This document shows positions 25,496-34,324 of a stretch of DNA of 64,000 nt, piece by piece; position 1 is the stretch's first letter, and every line of letters begins with the position of its first letter. Both the position numbers and the translations under genes were made by a program. Source of the stretch: Brachyspira alvinipulli ATCC 51933 (GTDB taxonomy: Bacteria > Spirochaetota > Brachyspiria > Brachyspirales > Brachyspiraceae); the NCBI RefSeq assembly GCF_000518245.1, contig NZ_JADF01000018.1, positions 1-64,000 of the forward strand, written 5' to 3'. A model generated the notes under the pieces. The model was given only the letters and a program-made list of their open reading frames with translations. It was not told the DNA's origin and made no database searches.

Positions 25496-25879
25496 ATGAA
25501 ATATGATAAAAATAAAGAAGATTATACAGAAATAGAAGAAGACGATGTAGAGATACTTGGAGAAGATGGAGTATATAGAAAATATAAAGTTTATAAAGAT
25601 TATCAGAGAAAAAAAGAAAAGAAGTTTATATATTGGGTACCTTTTATTTTAGCAGTTATTTATACTTTATCTCCTATTGATTTAATTCCAGATAGAATAC
25701 CTATAGGAAAATTAGATGATATATTACTTCTAGGTATAACATTTTATTATGCTTTAAAAAGGGCAAATTTTTCTTACAATCCTATAATCAATGTAATTAT
25801 TAGAAATATAATATTATCTATAAGTATTACAGGATTTGTTATGATGATTATAATATACTTTTTGGCAGTATTTTTATAA
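25496..25879 (+). CDS. DUF1232 (YkvA-like) membrane protein
   Basis: A 127-residue protein with the DUF1232 motif FILAVIYTLSPIDLIPDRIP followed by GKLDDILLLG near residues 50-83, plus a C-terminal membrane segment (IILSISITGFVMMIIIYFLA). The N-terminus is acidic (EIEEDDVEILGEDGVYRKY). The function of the family is unknown. Ten bases separate it from the next gene, so the two may be co-transcribed. Confidence 0.75.
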   Translation: MKYDKNKEDYTEIEEDDVEILGEDGVYRKYKVYKDYQRKKEKKFIYWVPFILAVIYTLSPIDLIPDRIPIGKLDDILLLGITFYYALKRANFSYNPIINVIIRNIILSISITGFVMMIIIYFLAVFL

Positions 25880-25888
25880 GGGGGAATT

Positions 25889-26296
25889 ATGAACAAAATA
25901 TCATCAAATAATATAAGTAAATTAGAAGATAATGAAATATTTGTATTTGGAAGCAATACTCAAGGAGCACATGGAGGCGGGGCTGCTAGGGCTGCTATGA
26001 ATTGGGGAGCTGTTTATGGTCAGGCATTCGGACTTCAGGGTAAAACATTTGCCATACCTACAGTTGATTATACAAAAAGTGGTAAAATGGCAGTATCAGA
26101 AATAAAAAAATATGTTGATAAGTTTTTAGCTTTCACTTTGGAACATAAAGAATTAAAATTTTTAGTAACGGAAATAGGATGCGGTATAGCGGGCTTTAAA
26201 ATAGAAGAAATGGCAGAACTTTTTAGAGAGGCTTTAAAAGATGAATATGATAATGTTTATTTGCCTCAGAGATTTGCAGATTATTTAAAAAAATAA
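25889..26296 (+). CDS. Macro-domain-like protein (A1S_2505 type)
   Basis: A 135-residue protein. It opens with NEIFVFGSNTQGAHGGGAAR, followed by GAVYGQAFGLQGKTFAIPT and, later, LVTEIGCGIAGFKIEEMAEL. These Gly-rich loops are typical of a compact macro-like family found in phages and bacteria and sometimes named A1S_2505-like. An ADP-ribose or nucleotide-binding role is inferred from the fold only. Start follows GGGGG-type ribosome site. Weakly linked to the DUF1232 gene by proximity. Confidence 0.65.
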   Translation: MNKISSNNISKLEDNEIFVFGSNTQGAHGGGAARAAMNWGAVYGQAFGLQGKTFAIPTVDYTKSGKMAVSEIKKYVDKFLAFTLEHKELKFLVTEIGCGIAGFKIEEMAELFREALKDEYDNVYLPQRFADYLKK

Positions 26297-26371
26297 TTTT
26301 TATAAAAAAGTAATCTTTTTTTTTCATAATTTGCTTATATTTTAATATATACAAAACATAAGGAATAAAAA

Positions 26372-26773
26372 ATGAAAACAAAAATATTTTTATTATTAAC
26401 TTTTTTGATATTAGCAGTTTCATGCTCTAAAAATAGTACTTTAGACCCTTCCGGAATTACAATTGCCAATTATGAAGGAACATATACAGGAAAAGGAAAA
26501 TTGAAGTCAGCTTCTTCAACTGAAGAAAAAGATATTACTGTAATAGTAAATAAAGATGCTACAGTAGTATTTAAAGCGGATGCTAATCATTTTACTTTTA
26601 ATAATATTACAAAGATAGATGATAAAAATTATAGTTCTATGAAAATGGAAAGCGGTTCTTTATTGATATTCTCTTTAATATTTGACGGAAATGGTAATTT
26701 GAATATCTCTTTACTTATGCAAAGTACATCTGAAGAATATACAGCTGATAAATTGACAAAGACAGCTTCTTAA
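26372..26773 (+). CDS. Small lipoprotein
   Basis: A 133-residue lipoprotein with lipobox LAVSC (Cys about residue 18) after a hydrophobic signal. The mature protein (IANYEGTYTGKGKLKSASST, VIVNKDATVVFKADANHF) is beta-rich, again like a small lipocalin-type barrel, comparable with the protein at 21825. No named family. A terminator follows. Confidence 0.6.
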   Translation: MKTKIFLLLTFLILAVSCSKNSTLDPSGITIANYEGTYTGKGKLKSASSTEEKDITVIVNKDATVVFKADANHFTFNNITKIDDKNYSSMKMESGSLLIFSLIFDGNGNLNISLLMQSTSEEYTADKLTKTAS

Positions 26774-26809
26774 TATACAAGAAAAATTTTTTATTGTAAT
26801 AACTTCTGA

Positions 26810-26848
26810 AAAAGCCCTTGTTTAGATGACATAGGGCTTTTATTTTTT
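26810..26848 (+). terminator. Terminator
   Basis: AAAAGCCCT (26810-26818) / AGGGCTTTT (26833-26841) followed by ATTTTTT, 37 bases after the lipoprotein stop. Confidence 0.85.
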
Positions 26849-26928
26849 ATTAATAGGGCTGCTTCCTCATAGTTTAAATCTTTTATCATATACTAATTTT
26901 AATAGTTAATCTAATTTTCGTATAAAAT

Positions 26929-27335
26929 CGTCCCCTAAGTCAATTTGTATTTTGACAATGGGGAATGAGTTTAAAAACTATATATAAAATAAGGAGTATA
27001 AAATGAAAAACAATAATTGTTTTCGTCCCCTTTCAGCTCCGTACCGGAGTGCTTCGCAGGGAATGAGTTTAAAAACGATCCAGAAATTTTTCAAATTCAA
27101 AAAAAATTATGGTATGGTTTTCGTCCCCTTTCGGGGAATGAGTTTAAAAACAAGGACATACTATTTTATGGTTTGAAAGATTTGGTCCCGACTGTTTTCG
27201 TCCCCCACAAGCGCAGCGCAGTGCCTACTTGGTCACGGGGAATGAGTTTAAAAACAAGCTTATATAATAATAAAGAAGTACTAATACGTTTATCTAGATA
27301 GTTTTCGTCCCCTCACGGGGAATGAGTTTAAAAAC
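26929..27335. CRISPR. Short CRISPR-like array with loop-expanded repeats
   Basis: Five repeats share GTTTTCGTCCCC at one end and GGGGAATGAGTTTAAAAAC at the other, with CCCC/GGGG forming a hairpin. Repeats 3 (27117-27151) and 5 (27301-27335) are 35 bases with four-base loops. Repeat 2 (27019-27076, 58 bases) and repeat 4 (27194-27255, 62 bases) carry extra loop sequence. Repeat 1 (about 26929-26978) has an enlarged loop and a degenerate start. The four spacers are unrelated and of CRISPR size: 26979-27018 (40), 27077-27116 (40), 27152-27193 (42), 27256-27300 (45). No cas gene is in the window. The array is small, so a hairpin repeat family remains an alternative. Confidence 0.55.
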
Positions 27336-27611
27336 CCGTAATTTTTTCTTAAATTTTTTGTAAAAATTTAGTAACATTTCTTTACGATACGGGGTTTTTA
27401 AACGGGTTTCTTCCTATATATGTTTTTAAACTCATTATGTAATTATCTAATATGATTGTAAAATTATATTTACTTACACATAGATATGTAATTATCAAGC
27501 CCTTTTCTATATAATTTACAAAAATTTTACTTTTATGTGTAAATAGGGATGTCAAAGAGCTTTTACTAAAAGTATAGTATATTTTACATAATTTTGCAAA
27601 TAATATATTAA
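27336..27611. other. Array flank with inverted half-repeats
   Basis: No gene is seen. GTTTAAAAACCC at the end of repeat 5 (27326-27337) is perfectly complemented by GGGTTTTTAAAC at 27392-27403, and the 15 bases at 27422-27436 (GTTTTTAAACTCATT) are the reverse complement of the repeat's right end. The AT-rich remainder may hold the array leader, but nothing specific is recognised. Confidence 0.45.
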
Positions 27612-27612
27612 A

Positions 27613-27648
27613 AAAAGCTCATAGAAGATAATTCCATGAGCTTTTATT
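27613..27648 (-). terminator. Terminator after flgD
   Basis: AAAAGCTCAT (27613-27622) / ATGAGCTTTT (27636-27645) with an inner GAA/TTC pair. It lies downstream of the minus-strand flgD stop at 27680 and has T/A-runs on both sides. Confidence 0.8.
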
Positions 27649-27679
27649 TATCAACAATTTTATTTCTTTTATAAAATGA

Positions 27680-28477
27680 TTATCTCTTTACTGGTTTATT
27701 TCCATTTTCTTTAGAGTTCATTAATGCTTCTTCTGCTTTCATCATGCCTACAGTTTTTTCTGTTTTATTCAAATTAGCATTATCAACTTCAGAAACCTTA
27801 CTTTGAGTAGCTGTATTAATTTCTGATTCATAAGCAGCCTTCAATTCACCGAATTCATTATTAGAATTATCTCCATTTTCATCTTCAGCAGAAGGTCTTG
27901 TTATTATTCTAGCTTTATCTGCCAAAGAAGATTCAAACATTTTAGCAGCTTCATCTTCACTTTGTGCCTCTCTTACTTGAGAAACAGCAGCAGCTTCTGA
28001 AGCCATTAAATCTCCGTTTGAATGTACTATCATTACATCTTCCGGACGTACTGTTATAAGTCCGTTATCTGTTCTAACAGCAAGTGCAACTCCAGTATCA
28101 TTTTCCATAACCATTTCTACCGGTCCCAAGAATCTATTTCCTGCCTCATCCATAACTTCTACACTTTTGCCTAACATAGAATATCCTGTTTGGCTGGAAT
28201 AAAAAGTTTTCATAGATTCCAAGTTTTTATTTACTTCAGTCATTTGCTCAACAGAAGAGAACTGTGCAAGCTGTGCTATCATATCTCTGTTATCCATTGG
28301 AGACAATGGGTCTTGGTGACTCATTTGAACTGTAAGAAGTTTCAAAAATGCATCTTTTCCTAAAGAGTTTTGAGTAGGGTCTCTTTGGAAATTATGCTGC
28401 AAATTGAAAGCACCAACTTCCTGTTTTAATATTTTTATTTCCTTATCTGACATTTTTAAAGCGTCTGCTGATATCAT
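27680..28477 (-). CDS. flgD: Flagellar hook capping protein FlgD
   Basis: A 265-residue hook-assembly scaffold that caps the growing hook. The diagnostic N-terminal motif is complete: SLGKDAFLKLLTVQMSHQDP, then SPMDNRDMIAQLAQFSSVEQ (about residues 38-80). The centre (SMLGKSVEVMDEAGNRFLGP) is the Ig/tudor-like part. The C-terminal 100 residues are a hydrophilic tail longer than in enteric FlgD. It lies 17 bases after fliK in one operon. The usual next gene, flgE, is not here; a terminator follows instead. Confidence 0.9.
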   Translation of the reverse strand: MISADALKMSDKEIKILKQEVGAFNLQHNFQRDPTQNSLGKDAFLKLLTVQMSHQDPLSPMDNRDMIAQLAQFSSVEQMTEVNKNLESMKTFYSSQTGYSMLGKSVEVMDEAGNRFLGPVEMVMENDTGVALAVRTDNGLITVRPEDVMIVHSNGDLMASEAAAVSQVREAQSEDEAAKMFESSLADKARIITRPSAEDENGDNSNNEFGELKAAYESEINTATQSKVSEVDNANLNKTEKTVGMMKAEEALMNSKENGNKPVKR

Positions 28478-28494
28478 CTTTTGCTCTCCTTATA

Positions 28495-30054
28495 TTAAAT
28501 AAGTAAATTCAATTTTCTTTCCGGAACTATGTAATTCTTTATATCGGCATTTACTTCTTCTGCATTATCATTGTTTTCAAAATTAAGTCTAGTTCCGTTA
28601 TTGTTTAACTCTTCTCCAAACTCTCCATTATTAGGCATATCCTGTCTTAACATTACATCAAAACCTTCTATATTTATACCTATTTCATTTAATGAAGATA
28701 TAACAGTATCTAAGTTCTTAGTAAATATGTCTTTAACTTCGGCATTATCTACAAATATTTTGCCTACCAAGTTATCGCCGTCCATATTAATTTTTAATCT
28801 TACTTTGCCCAAATGCTCTGGGTTTAGAGTCATTAAAACTTCACTTTTTCCATTAGCTAATGCAACCTGTGCTTTTTCAACAAGTTTACCCATTAAATCT
28901 TGGAATTTTATTATGCTGTCAGATAGGTTAGGGCTGTTATGTGTTTTAGATACATTATTATAATGATTATATCCTTTTAAATTAGCACCTTCTGCAGAAT
29001 CCTTCATATTAATGATAGTAAGCTCTGCACCTTTATCATCTGATATAGTATTGTTTACAGAACTTACAGTATTATTTTCTGCATTATCTTTATTGTATCT
29101 GTCAGCATATTTATTTTCTGTATTCATATCAATAGATGCTTCAGCCATTTGGGTATTATCATTTTGAATCATTACATCAGCATTATTGATTTCTTCTTTA
29201 CTGTCATCTTTATTCAAAGCTATTTTTGCTTCTTTATTAAGAGAATCTTTATCTATATCTTTAACTTTTACATCATCTTTTATATCATCAGTGAGTTTTT
29301 TATCTTTTTCTTCATCTTTGGCATCTATCATATTTTTTAGATTTTCCAATGATTCTATTAAATCAGCTAATTCTTTTTTATCTTCTTCATCTAATTCTTC
29401 AGCATTGATAGATTCTATTTCTTTTTTAATATTTTCAATTTCTTCGTTTTTGATATTTTCTTTTTTGTCTGCTTTATCAGCCTTAGATACTAGATTTTCT
29501 CTGCTTATATTTTCTTTTTTATCAACCTTTTTATCTGCATTGGCAATATTAGCATTTTGCAAAGCTGCTTTAGCTTTTTCTTTGGCTTCTGCTAATTTGC
29601 TTTTTTTAGAACTATTTTCTTTTACTTCTTTATTTTCTTCTTCATTATTATTGCTTTTATTAACTGCTTCATTTTCTTCAGATGAAGAGGCTTTTTTACT
29701 ATCTTCTGTATTTTCTGCTTTGCTTTCTTTTACTTCAGAATTTTCTGATTTTTCTTTGATATTATTGTTATCAGAAGATTTTTCAGTATTGATATTATCA
29801 TTTTCAGAGTATTGCTCTTCTGCTGAAGCAGGCGAATAATTATTATAATCATTGTATTCTTGATAAGAATTTTCTGTATGATTATTAACTACTTTATTTG
29901 AAACGCTTGAAGAATAAAGTTCTTCGCTTTGAGTTTTATTTAGCATTTTAGCAAAAGAATCATCATAACTATAATTATTTAAGCTGTAAGTATTGTTATT
30001 AGATAAAACATTGTTATCAGCAAAAGATAATAAATTGCCTAATCCGTTTATCAT
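28495..30054 (-). CDS. fliK: Flagellar hook-length control protein FliK
   Basis: A 519-residue hook ruler. Residues 60-300 are a low-complexity, Lys/Glu/Asn-rich region, as in rulers. The C-terminal domain (about residues 385-475; EVLMTLNPEHLGKVRLKINM, then DNLVGKIFVDNAEVKDIFTK and LNEIGINIEGFDVMLRQ) is the Flg_hook substrate-switch domain. It measures the hook and switches the export gate. First gene of the pair with flgD; AGGAAG precedes the ATG. The Asn/Ser-rich N-terminus fits an export signal. Confidence 0.85.
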   Translation of the reverse strand: MINGLGNLLSFADNNVLSNNNTYSLNNYSYDDSFAKMLNKTQSEELYSSSVSNKVVNNHTENSYQEYNDYNNYSPASAEEQYSENDNINTEKSSDNNNIKEKSENSEVKESKAENTEDSKKASSSEENEAVNKSNNNEEENKEVKENSSKKSKLAEAKEKAKAALQNANIANADKKVDKKENISRENLVSKADKADKKENIKNEEIENIKKEIESINAEELDEEDKKELADLIESLENLKNMIDAKDEEKDKKLTDDIKDDVKVKDIDKDSLNKEAKIALNKDDSKEEINNADVMIQNDNTQMAEASIDMNTENKYADRYNKDNAENNTVSSVNNTISDDKGAELTIINMKDSAEGANLKGYNHYNNVSKTHNSPNLSDSIIKFQDLMGKLVEKAQVALANGKSEVLMTLNPEHLGKVRLKINMDGDNLVGKIFVDNAEVKDIFTKNLDTVISSLNEIGINIEGFDVMLRQDMPNNGEFGEELNNNGTRLNFENNDNAEEVNADIKNYIVPERKLNLLI

Positions 30055-30421
30055 AATTTACTTCCTAATTATTAATTTACTACTATATTAATATTCGGAA
30101 GTATAAAAATTTACTTTATCAAAAAACTGTATTATGTTTACAAAAAAATATATGTATTTGATATATTTCTACATAATTATTTGAAAATATTTTATCCTTT
30201 TCATCTAGTATAATAAATAACAATATTTAGGGTTTATATTTTTATTTCGATTTATTGGCTTATTTTTCAAAAATGCTTGTTTAACTAAAGGGTGGGAGGG
30301 CGGGGTAATATTTAAACTTTACAACACATATAAAACAAAATAGAGTGAAAAAAATTAAATTATTATATTGATTTTTTTTATCGGTATGCTATAATTTTAG
30401 CACTTAAAAGTTCTTTTAAAT
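30055..30421. other. Spacer with one copy of a dispersed repeat
   Basis: Upstream region of fliK and of tRNA-Gly. Bases 30221-30306 (ending in GGGTGGGAGGGCGGGG) match, in inverted orientation and with one larger gap, bases 44573-44681. No gene is seen. Confidence 0.5.
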
Positions 30422-30493
30422 GCGGGCGTCGTATAATGGTTATTACCTCAGACTTCCAATCTGAAGATGACGGTTCGATTCCGTTCGCCCGCT
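30422..30493 (+). tRNA. tRNA-Gly (anticodon TCC)
   Basis: A 72-base cloverleaf: acceptor stem GCGGGCG / CGCCCGC, anticodon arm CAGA-CTTCCAA-TCTG with anticodon TCC, T-arm loop GGTTCGATTCC and discriminator T. CCA is not encoded. No integrated element is seen beside it. Confidence 0.95.
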
Positions 30494-30588
30494 CATTAGT
30501 ATTTTCTACTTTATTATTTTCAAATATTTTTGGTTTTATTTTTTAGATTGCTTTATTTCATAATTAAATCATGGAGTTTTTCCCTAAT

Positions 30589-32385
30589 ATGAAAAATAGT
30601 TTGATGTTTAAATTTCTAAGTATATTTTCCGTATTTTTGCTTGCAGCTTTTTTATTATTTTATTTCATATATAAGCCTATATACAAATCCAAATTTTTAA
30701 ATGAAAAATATTTCCAAACTTTAAACTCAAAGAATGAAGCAGAAGGGTCTATAAGAGAAATAAAAAATACTGTTAATTTAATAGTAAATAACCTTGAAAC
30801 AAATCCAAGTCTTGAAAATTTTGGTAATTTTATAACTAATATACAAAAAGCAAGTTCAGGATATTTAAATATGTATTTCGGAGATACTGTTCCATATTCA
30901 CAGGGCGGAATATATATAAATACATTGGAAGAATATCCGCGTACATATAATCAAACAGCAAGACCATGGTATATAGATGCTTTAAAGACAAGCGATATAA
31001 TGATAAGTGATCCGTATATAGATTTTGCAGTTAACGAATTAACAGTAACTTTCAGTAAGGCGATATATACAAATGGAAAGTTAAAAGGGGTATTTGCAAT
31101 AGATTTCATTGATATGAACAGAATAATGCAAGAGATAAAAGATACTTTCAAAGAGGAATTCTATATTGTATCGTCAAATGGAATATATATGACGCATGAA
31201 AATACCAATTATATATTAAATGAAAATAATAATTTATTTAATGATCCTCTTTTTGCTGGTTTTAAAGGCGATATTGCTTCTCATATAGGAGAGGTTAAAA
31301 TATCAGGCAATCAATGGTATGCTATTCAAAAAACATCAAATGCACCTTGGTTTTTGGTATTCAAAGGAGATGCTAGAGAAATTAATAATCAGTTTAGAAT
31401 TTTGATGCTTGTTGTATTTATAATTATGATTCTTATATTATTGATTGAAGGAATACTTGTTTATAAAATAGTTAAACCTTTAAGAAATACTATAAAAATT
31501 ATAGATCTTATGAAAGAAGGAAATTTTAACAGCGTATTTAATAAAGAAGATTTAGCTTTAAAAGATGAATCAGGACATTTAGTTAATTCTGTTAATGACA
31601 TGCAAAACAAAATATCTTCAATAGTAGCTGAAATAAAAAATAATATATCTTCAATAAATAATTCAAGCACTCAAATATCAAAAGGTATAGATAATTTATC
31701 AGACAGAACATCATCTCAGGCATCTGCTATAGAGGAAGTAAGCAGTGCTATAGAAAATCTATTTTCTTCTATATCTGAAACTTCAAATCATACAAACGGT
31801 GTAAGAGATATGAGCAATAAAGTGGCTGAAGCTACAAAAAAAGGTGTAGATGCTGTTACGCAGATTTCAAATAATATGGCTGATATATCTCAGTCAAGCA
31901 AGGAAATATCAGATATAATAAAACTTATACAAACTATAGCATTTCAAACTAACATACTAGCTTTAAATGCTGCTGTTGAGGCTGCCCGTGCTGGGGAACA
32001 GGGTAAAGGTTTTGCAGTTGTTGCTTCTGAGATAAGGTCTCTTGCTCAAAATGTTAATGATGCTGCCGGAAAGATTACAGACATAATAGAAAACACTGTT
32101 TCTAAAATAGAAATCGGGGATGAATCTGTAAGGCATTCTATTGATATGCTTTTGAATATAGAAAATTCTGCAAAAGAGGTATCCGATGTACTTATGGATT
32201 TATGCAATTCTGTTTCTCAGGAGGAAGGAAGCGTTAGAGAAATTGCTCTTGCCATTAATGAGTTAAACCGCATAACGCAGGAAAATGCTGATTTAGCAAG
32301 CAATAGTGCTGTTTTGGGAAGAGAAGTTGCTAACGGTACAGAAAATGTTTATTCAGAGCTTGAGTATTTTAAATTGATTGTTTAA
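30589..32385 (+). CDS. Methyl-accepting chemotaxis protein
   Basis: A receptor of about 598 residues. Membrane segment 1 is near the start ([20 protein letters not shown]). A periplasmic Cache-type sensor follows ([40 protein letters not shown]), then membrane segment 2 near residue 265-290, a HAMP domain, and the signalling hairpin with its conserved tip ([45 protein letters not shown]). The Cache pocket suggests a small-molecule ligand such as an amino acid. I choose ATG 30589; ATG 30571 is in frame but lacks a ribosome site, and GGAG (30573-30576) precedes 30589 at a rather long 12 bases. Confidence 0.9.
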   Translation: MKNSLMFKFLSIFSVFLLAAFLLFYFIYKPIYKSKFLNEKYFQTLNSKNEAEGSIREIKNTVNLIVNNLETNPSLENFGNFITNIQKASSGYLNMYFGDTVPYSQGGIYINTLEEYPRTYNQTARPWYIDALKTSDIMISDPYIDFAVNELTVTFSKAIYTNGKLKGVFAIDFIDMNRIMQEIKDTFKEEFYIVSSNGIYMTHENTNYILNENNNLFNDPLFAGFKGDIASHIGEVKISGNQWYAIQKTSNAPWFLVFKGDAREINNQFRILMLVVFIIMILILLIEGILVYKIVKPLRNTIKIIDLMKEGNFNSVFNKEDLALKDESGHLVNSVNDMQNKISSIVAEIKNNISSINNSSTQISKGIDNLSDRTSSQASAIEEVSSAIENLFSSISETSNHTNGVRDMSNKVAEATKKGVDAVTQISNNMADISQSSKEISDIIKLIQTIAFQTNILALNAAVEAARAGEQGKGFAVVASEIRSLAQNVNDAAGKITDIIENTVSKIEIGDESVRHSIDMLLNIENSAKEVSDVLMDLCNSVSQEEGSVREIALAINELNRITQENADLASNSAVLGREVANGTENVYSELEYFKLIV

Positions 32386-32433
32386 TACTACTATGTTTAT
32401 AAGGCTTGATATTAATCTTAAAAAGCTCATTAT

Positions 32434-32961
32434 TTACTTTATATATTGAAGTTTATTTTTAGCTGTTTCATAATCTAAAACTTGTACTTCTTTAATATTC
32501 CAAAGTTTGCCTAATGGACATATAAGACTTCTTTTTATGATATTTTCTATTTCTTTTACAATATCAGAAATTATCGTCTTATCTTTAGCATTAAATTGTT
32601 TGAAAATAATATAAACCCTTAGTTCTATATTTATATTATAATTTTTATTTAGGTTATTTAATGTTTTTATAATATCATTATTTCCATCATACAAAGCTGT
32701 TTTTAATAAGGCAGAAGAATGTAAAGCTTTTAGTCTTAAATCATCTTTCAAATTTGATTTATCCATATTGTTTACTTCTTTACACTCTATTAAATCAATA
32801 TGAGCATCATTACAATAACAAAAATCCATTTCTTTCATACCATTATCATTTTGACTGCATACTTCATAATTTTTTTGATTTTGTATATAGAATTGATTTT
32901 TAGAGAGTCTGAAATATGAATTATCTTTAAACTCTATAAGCCATTCTTGATTATTACTCAA
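32434..32961 (-). CDS. Putative PD-(D/E)xK-like partner of an ATPase
   Basis: A 175-residue protein. The stretch MKEMDFCYCNDAHIDLIECK (about residues 42-61) has acidic residue, hydrophobic strand, E-C-K spacing like a PD-(D/E)xK nuclease core; the rest is not recognised. Its start overlaps the stop of the ATPase gene by four bases (32958-32961), so the two are coupled. This suggests an effector paired with an ATPase sensor, as in defence or toxin systems. The nuclease call is tentative. It could instead be a dedicated protein partner. Confidence 0.45.
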   Translation of the reverse strand: MSNNQEWLIEFKDNSYFRLSKNQFYIQNQKNYEVCSQNDNGMKEMDFCYCNDAHIDLIECKEVNNMDKSNLKDDLRLKALHSSALLKTALYDGNNDIIKTLNNLNKNYNINIELRVYIIFKQFNAKDKTIISDIVKEIENIIKRSLICPLGKLWNIKEVQVLDYETAKNKLQYIK

Positions 32962-33974
32962 TTTTTACTCTCCACAAACATATCATAAGCCTCATCAGAT
33001 ATTGAATTATCAGGAAACTCTTTTGATAAATCATAAGCTCCATCTATTTTTGTATAATTATCTTCTTTTAAAAAGAAATATACATTTATAGGATAATTAT
33101 CTTTTATGGCAATATTGCTAAGCTGATTTAAAACAAATGAATTATGACTAGCCATAAATATTTGCACGCCTTCTTTTGAAATATCAACTAAAAATCTCAT
33201 AAGCTCACGAATCATTTTAGGATGCAAACTATTTTCAGGCTCATCAATAAATAAAATGCTTTTCTTTGTTAAATTACCTGTATTATGAAGCACTTCAAAT
33301 ATTCCTAACTTTTTTATTCCTTCAGCAGTAATATTGATGTTATAAATATTACCGTCATTTTTATAATAATTAATGGCATTAGTATTTTTATCTATTTGTA
33401 TATTGCCTTTATAAAAATCATATTTATTTTTGAATACATTTAACAATTCTCTTTCATCAATATTTTTTCTTGCAAGTATTTCATAAATTATATCAGTATA
33501 AGAATCATCGAATCCGCTTTCTATATTTTGATTTTTAAGATAAATAACAGCATTCATAATAGATAAAATTTCTTTAGCAGGTATGAATAAAGGTTTATAG
33601 TCATAATTGTAATTATTTATAATTTGTTTTGAATTAATAGTTTCACTATTACTATTAACTAAAATGCATGTAAAATCTGTTTTGTCATTATTACTTAATA
33701 GATTAAGTCTTACAATTTTTGAATTTCTAAAATCATTATCAAATATATTTTCTGAACCTTTACCATAAATTGTATAAAGGGCTTCATCTATACTTATATC
33801 ATATGTCTTTCTATCAGTAAGATATTTTAGCTTATGACAATTAGCATACAAAAATTTTAATATAGTAGTTTTTCCTGTATCATTTTCACCTATGAATAAA
33901 TTTACATTAGCAAAATTATCAAACTTAGCGTTTTGGAATTGTCTGTAATCATGAATTTCAAAATTCTTTATCAT
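32958..33974 (-). CDS. AAA/OLD-like ATPase of a two-gene module
   Basis: A 338-residue ABC-type ATPase of the AAA_15/AAA_21 group (SMC/RecF-like). Walker A is GENDTGKTTIL (about residues 29-39). The Walker B stretch is SILFIDEPENSLHPKM (about 241-256), followed by the H-loop IFMASHNSFVLNQL. It lacks a C-terminal Toprim domain, so a catalytic partner is expected; the next gene overlaps by four bases. Relatives pair with nucleases in systems such as Septu, PARIS or AbiL; I cannot assign this pair to one of them. Confidence 0.7.
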   Translation of the reverse strand: MIKNFEIHDYRQFQNAKFDNFANVNLFIGENDTGKTTILKFLYANCHKLKYLTDRKTYDISIDEALYTIYGKGSENIFDNDFRNSKIVRLNLLSNNDKTDFTCILVNSNSETINSKQIINNYNYDYKPLFIPAKEILSIMNAVIYLKNQNIESGFDDSYTDIIYEILARKNIDERELLNVFKNKYDFYKGNIQIDKNTNAINYYKNDGNIYNINITAEGIKKLGIFEVLHNTGNLTKKSILFIDEPENSLHPKMIRELMRFLVDISKEGVQIFMASHNSFVLNQLSNIAIKDNYPINVYFFLKEDNYTKIDGAYDLSKEFPDNSISDEAYDMFVESKN

Positions 33975-34324
33975 AAAATATAACCTAATTATAATATTAT
34001 GATATTCTATAATATATTTTTATTATTTCAAATATTTACTTCTTTATCATTCATAATTATTCCTAAACACTAAACAGTATATTTTATAGTAAAAATAATT
34101 TGTTTTTTTGCAACTTTTTTAACGAAAAAAGTTGATGAAAATAAAAAACTATAATTAGTTTACAAATATTTTATTATGTAAAAATAAAAATGAAACCTTA
34201 TATAGTTTAATATATTTTCTACAAAGGAAGATATCAAAAACAATAAAAAATATATTGAATTAAATCAAAAATATAATATAGTTTTTAATCATCAAAATAA
34301 TTTTTAAATATTAAAGGAATTATC
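33975..34324. other. AT-rich spacer with a hairpin repeat
   Basis: Between the ATPase and aminopeptidase genes. CAACTTTTTT (34111-34120) / AAAAAAGTTG (34125-34134) is a perfect stem and an inverted-orientation relative of the hairpins at 59903-59926 and 62163-62186. No gene is seen. Confidence 0.5.

Noticed and set aside
27003-27301. Open frames across the CRISPR-like array that read as proteins with repeated MSLKT or GNEFKN peptides
   Set aside because: The peptides are just the translated repeat; spacers show no coding pattern. The ATG with AAGGAG at 26991-27005 falls inside spacer 1.
26929-27335. Integron attC sites
   Set aside because: attC sites also have variable centres, but the ends here do not match the RYYYAAC/GTTRRRY core and the 40-45 base intervals hold no cassettes.
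27387-27436. tracrRNA of a type II CRISPR system
   Set aside because: No cas9 or other cas gene is in the window and the complementarity is only 12-15 bases.
29186-29839. 217-codon plus-strand frame opposite fliK
   Set aside because: It is the complement of the Lys/Glu-rich ruler and gives a Ser/Phe-rich low-complexity peptide.
30422-30493. tRNA-Gly as an integration site
   Set aside because: No partial duplicate of the tRNA 3' end is seen nearby in the window.
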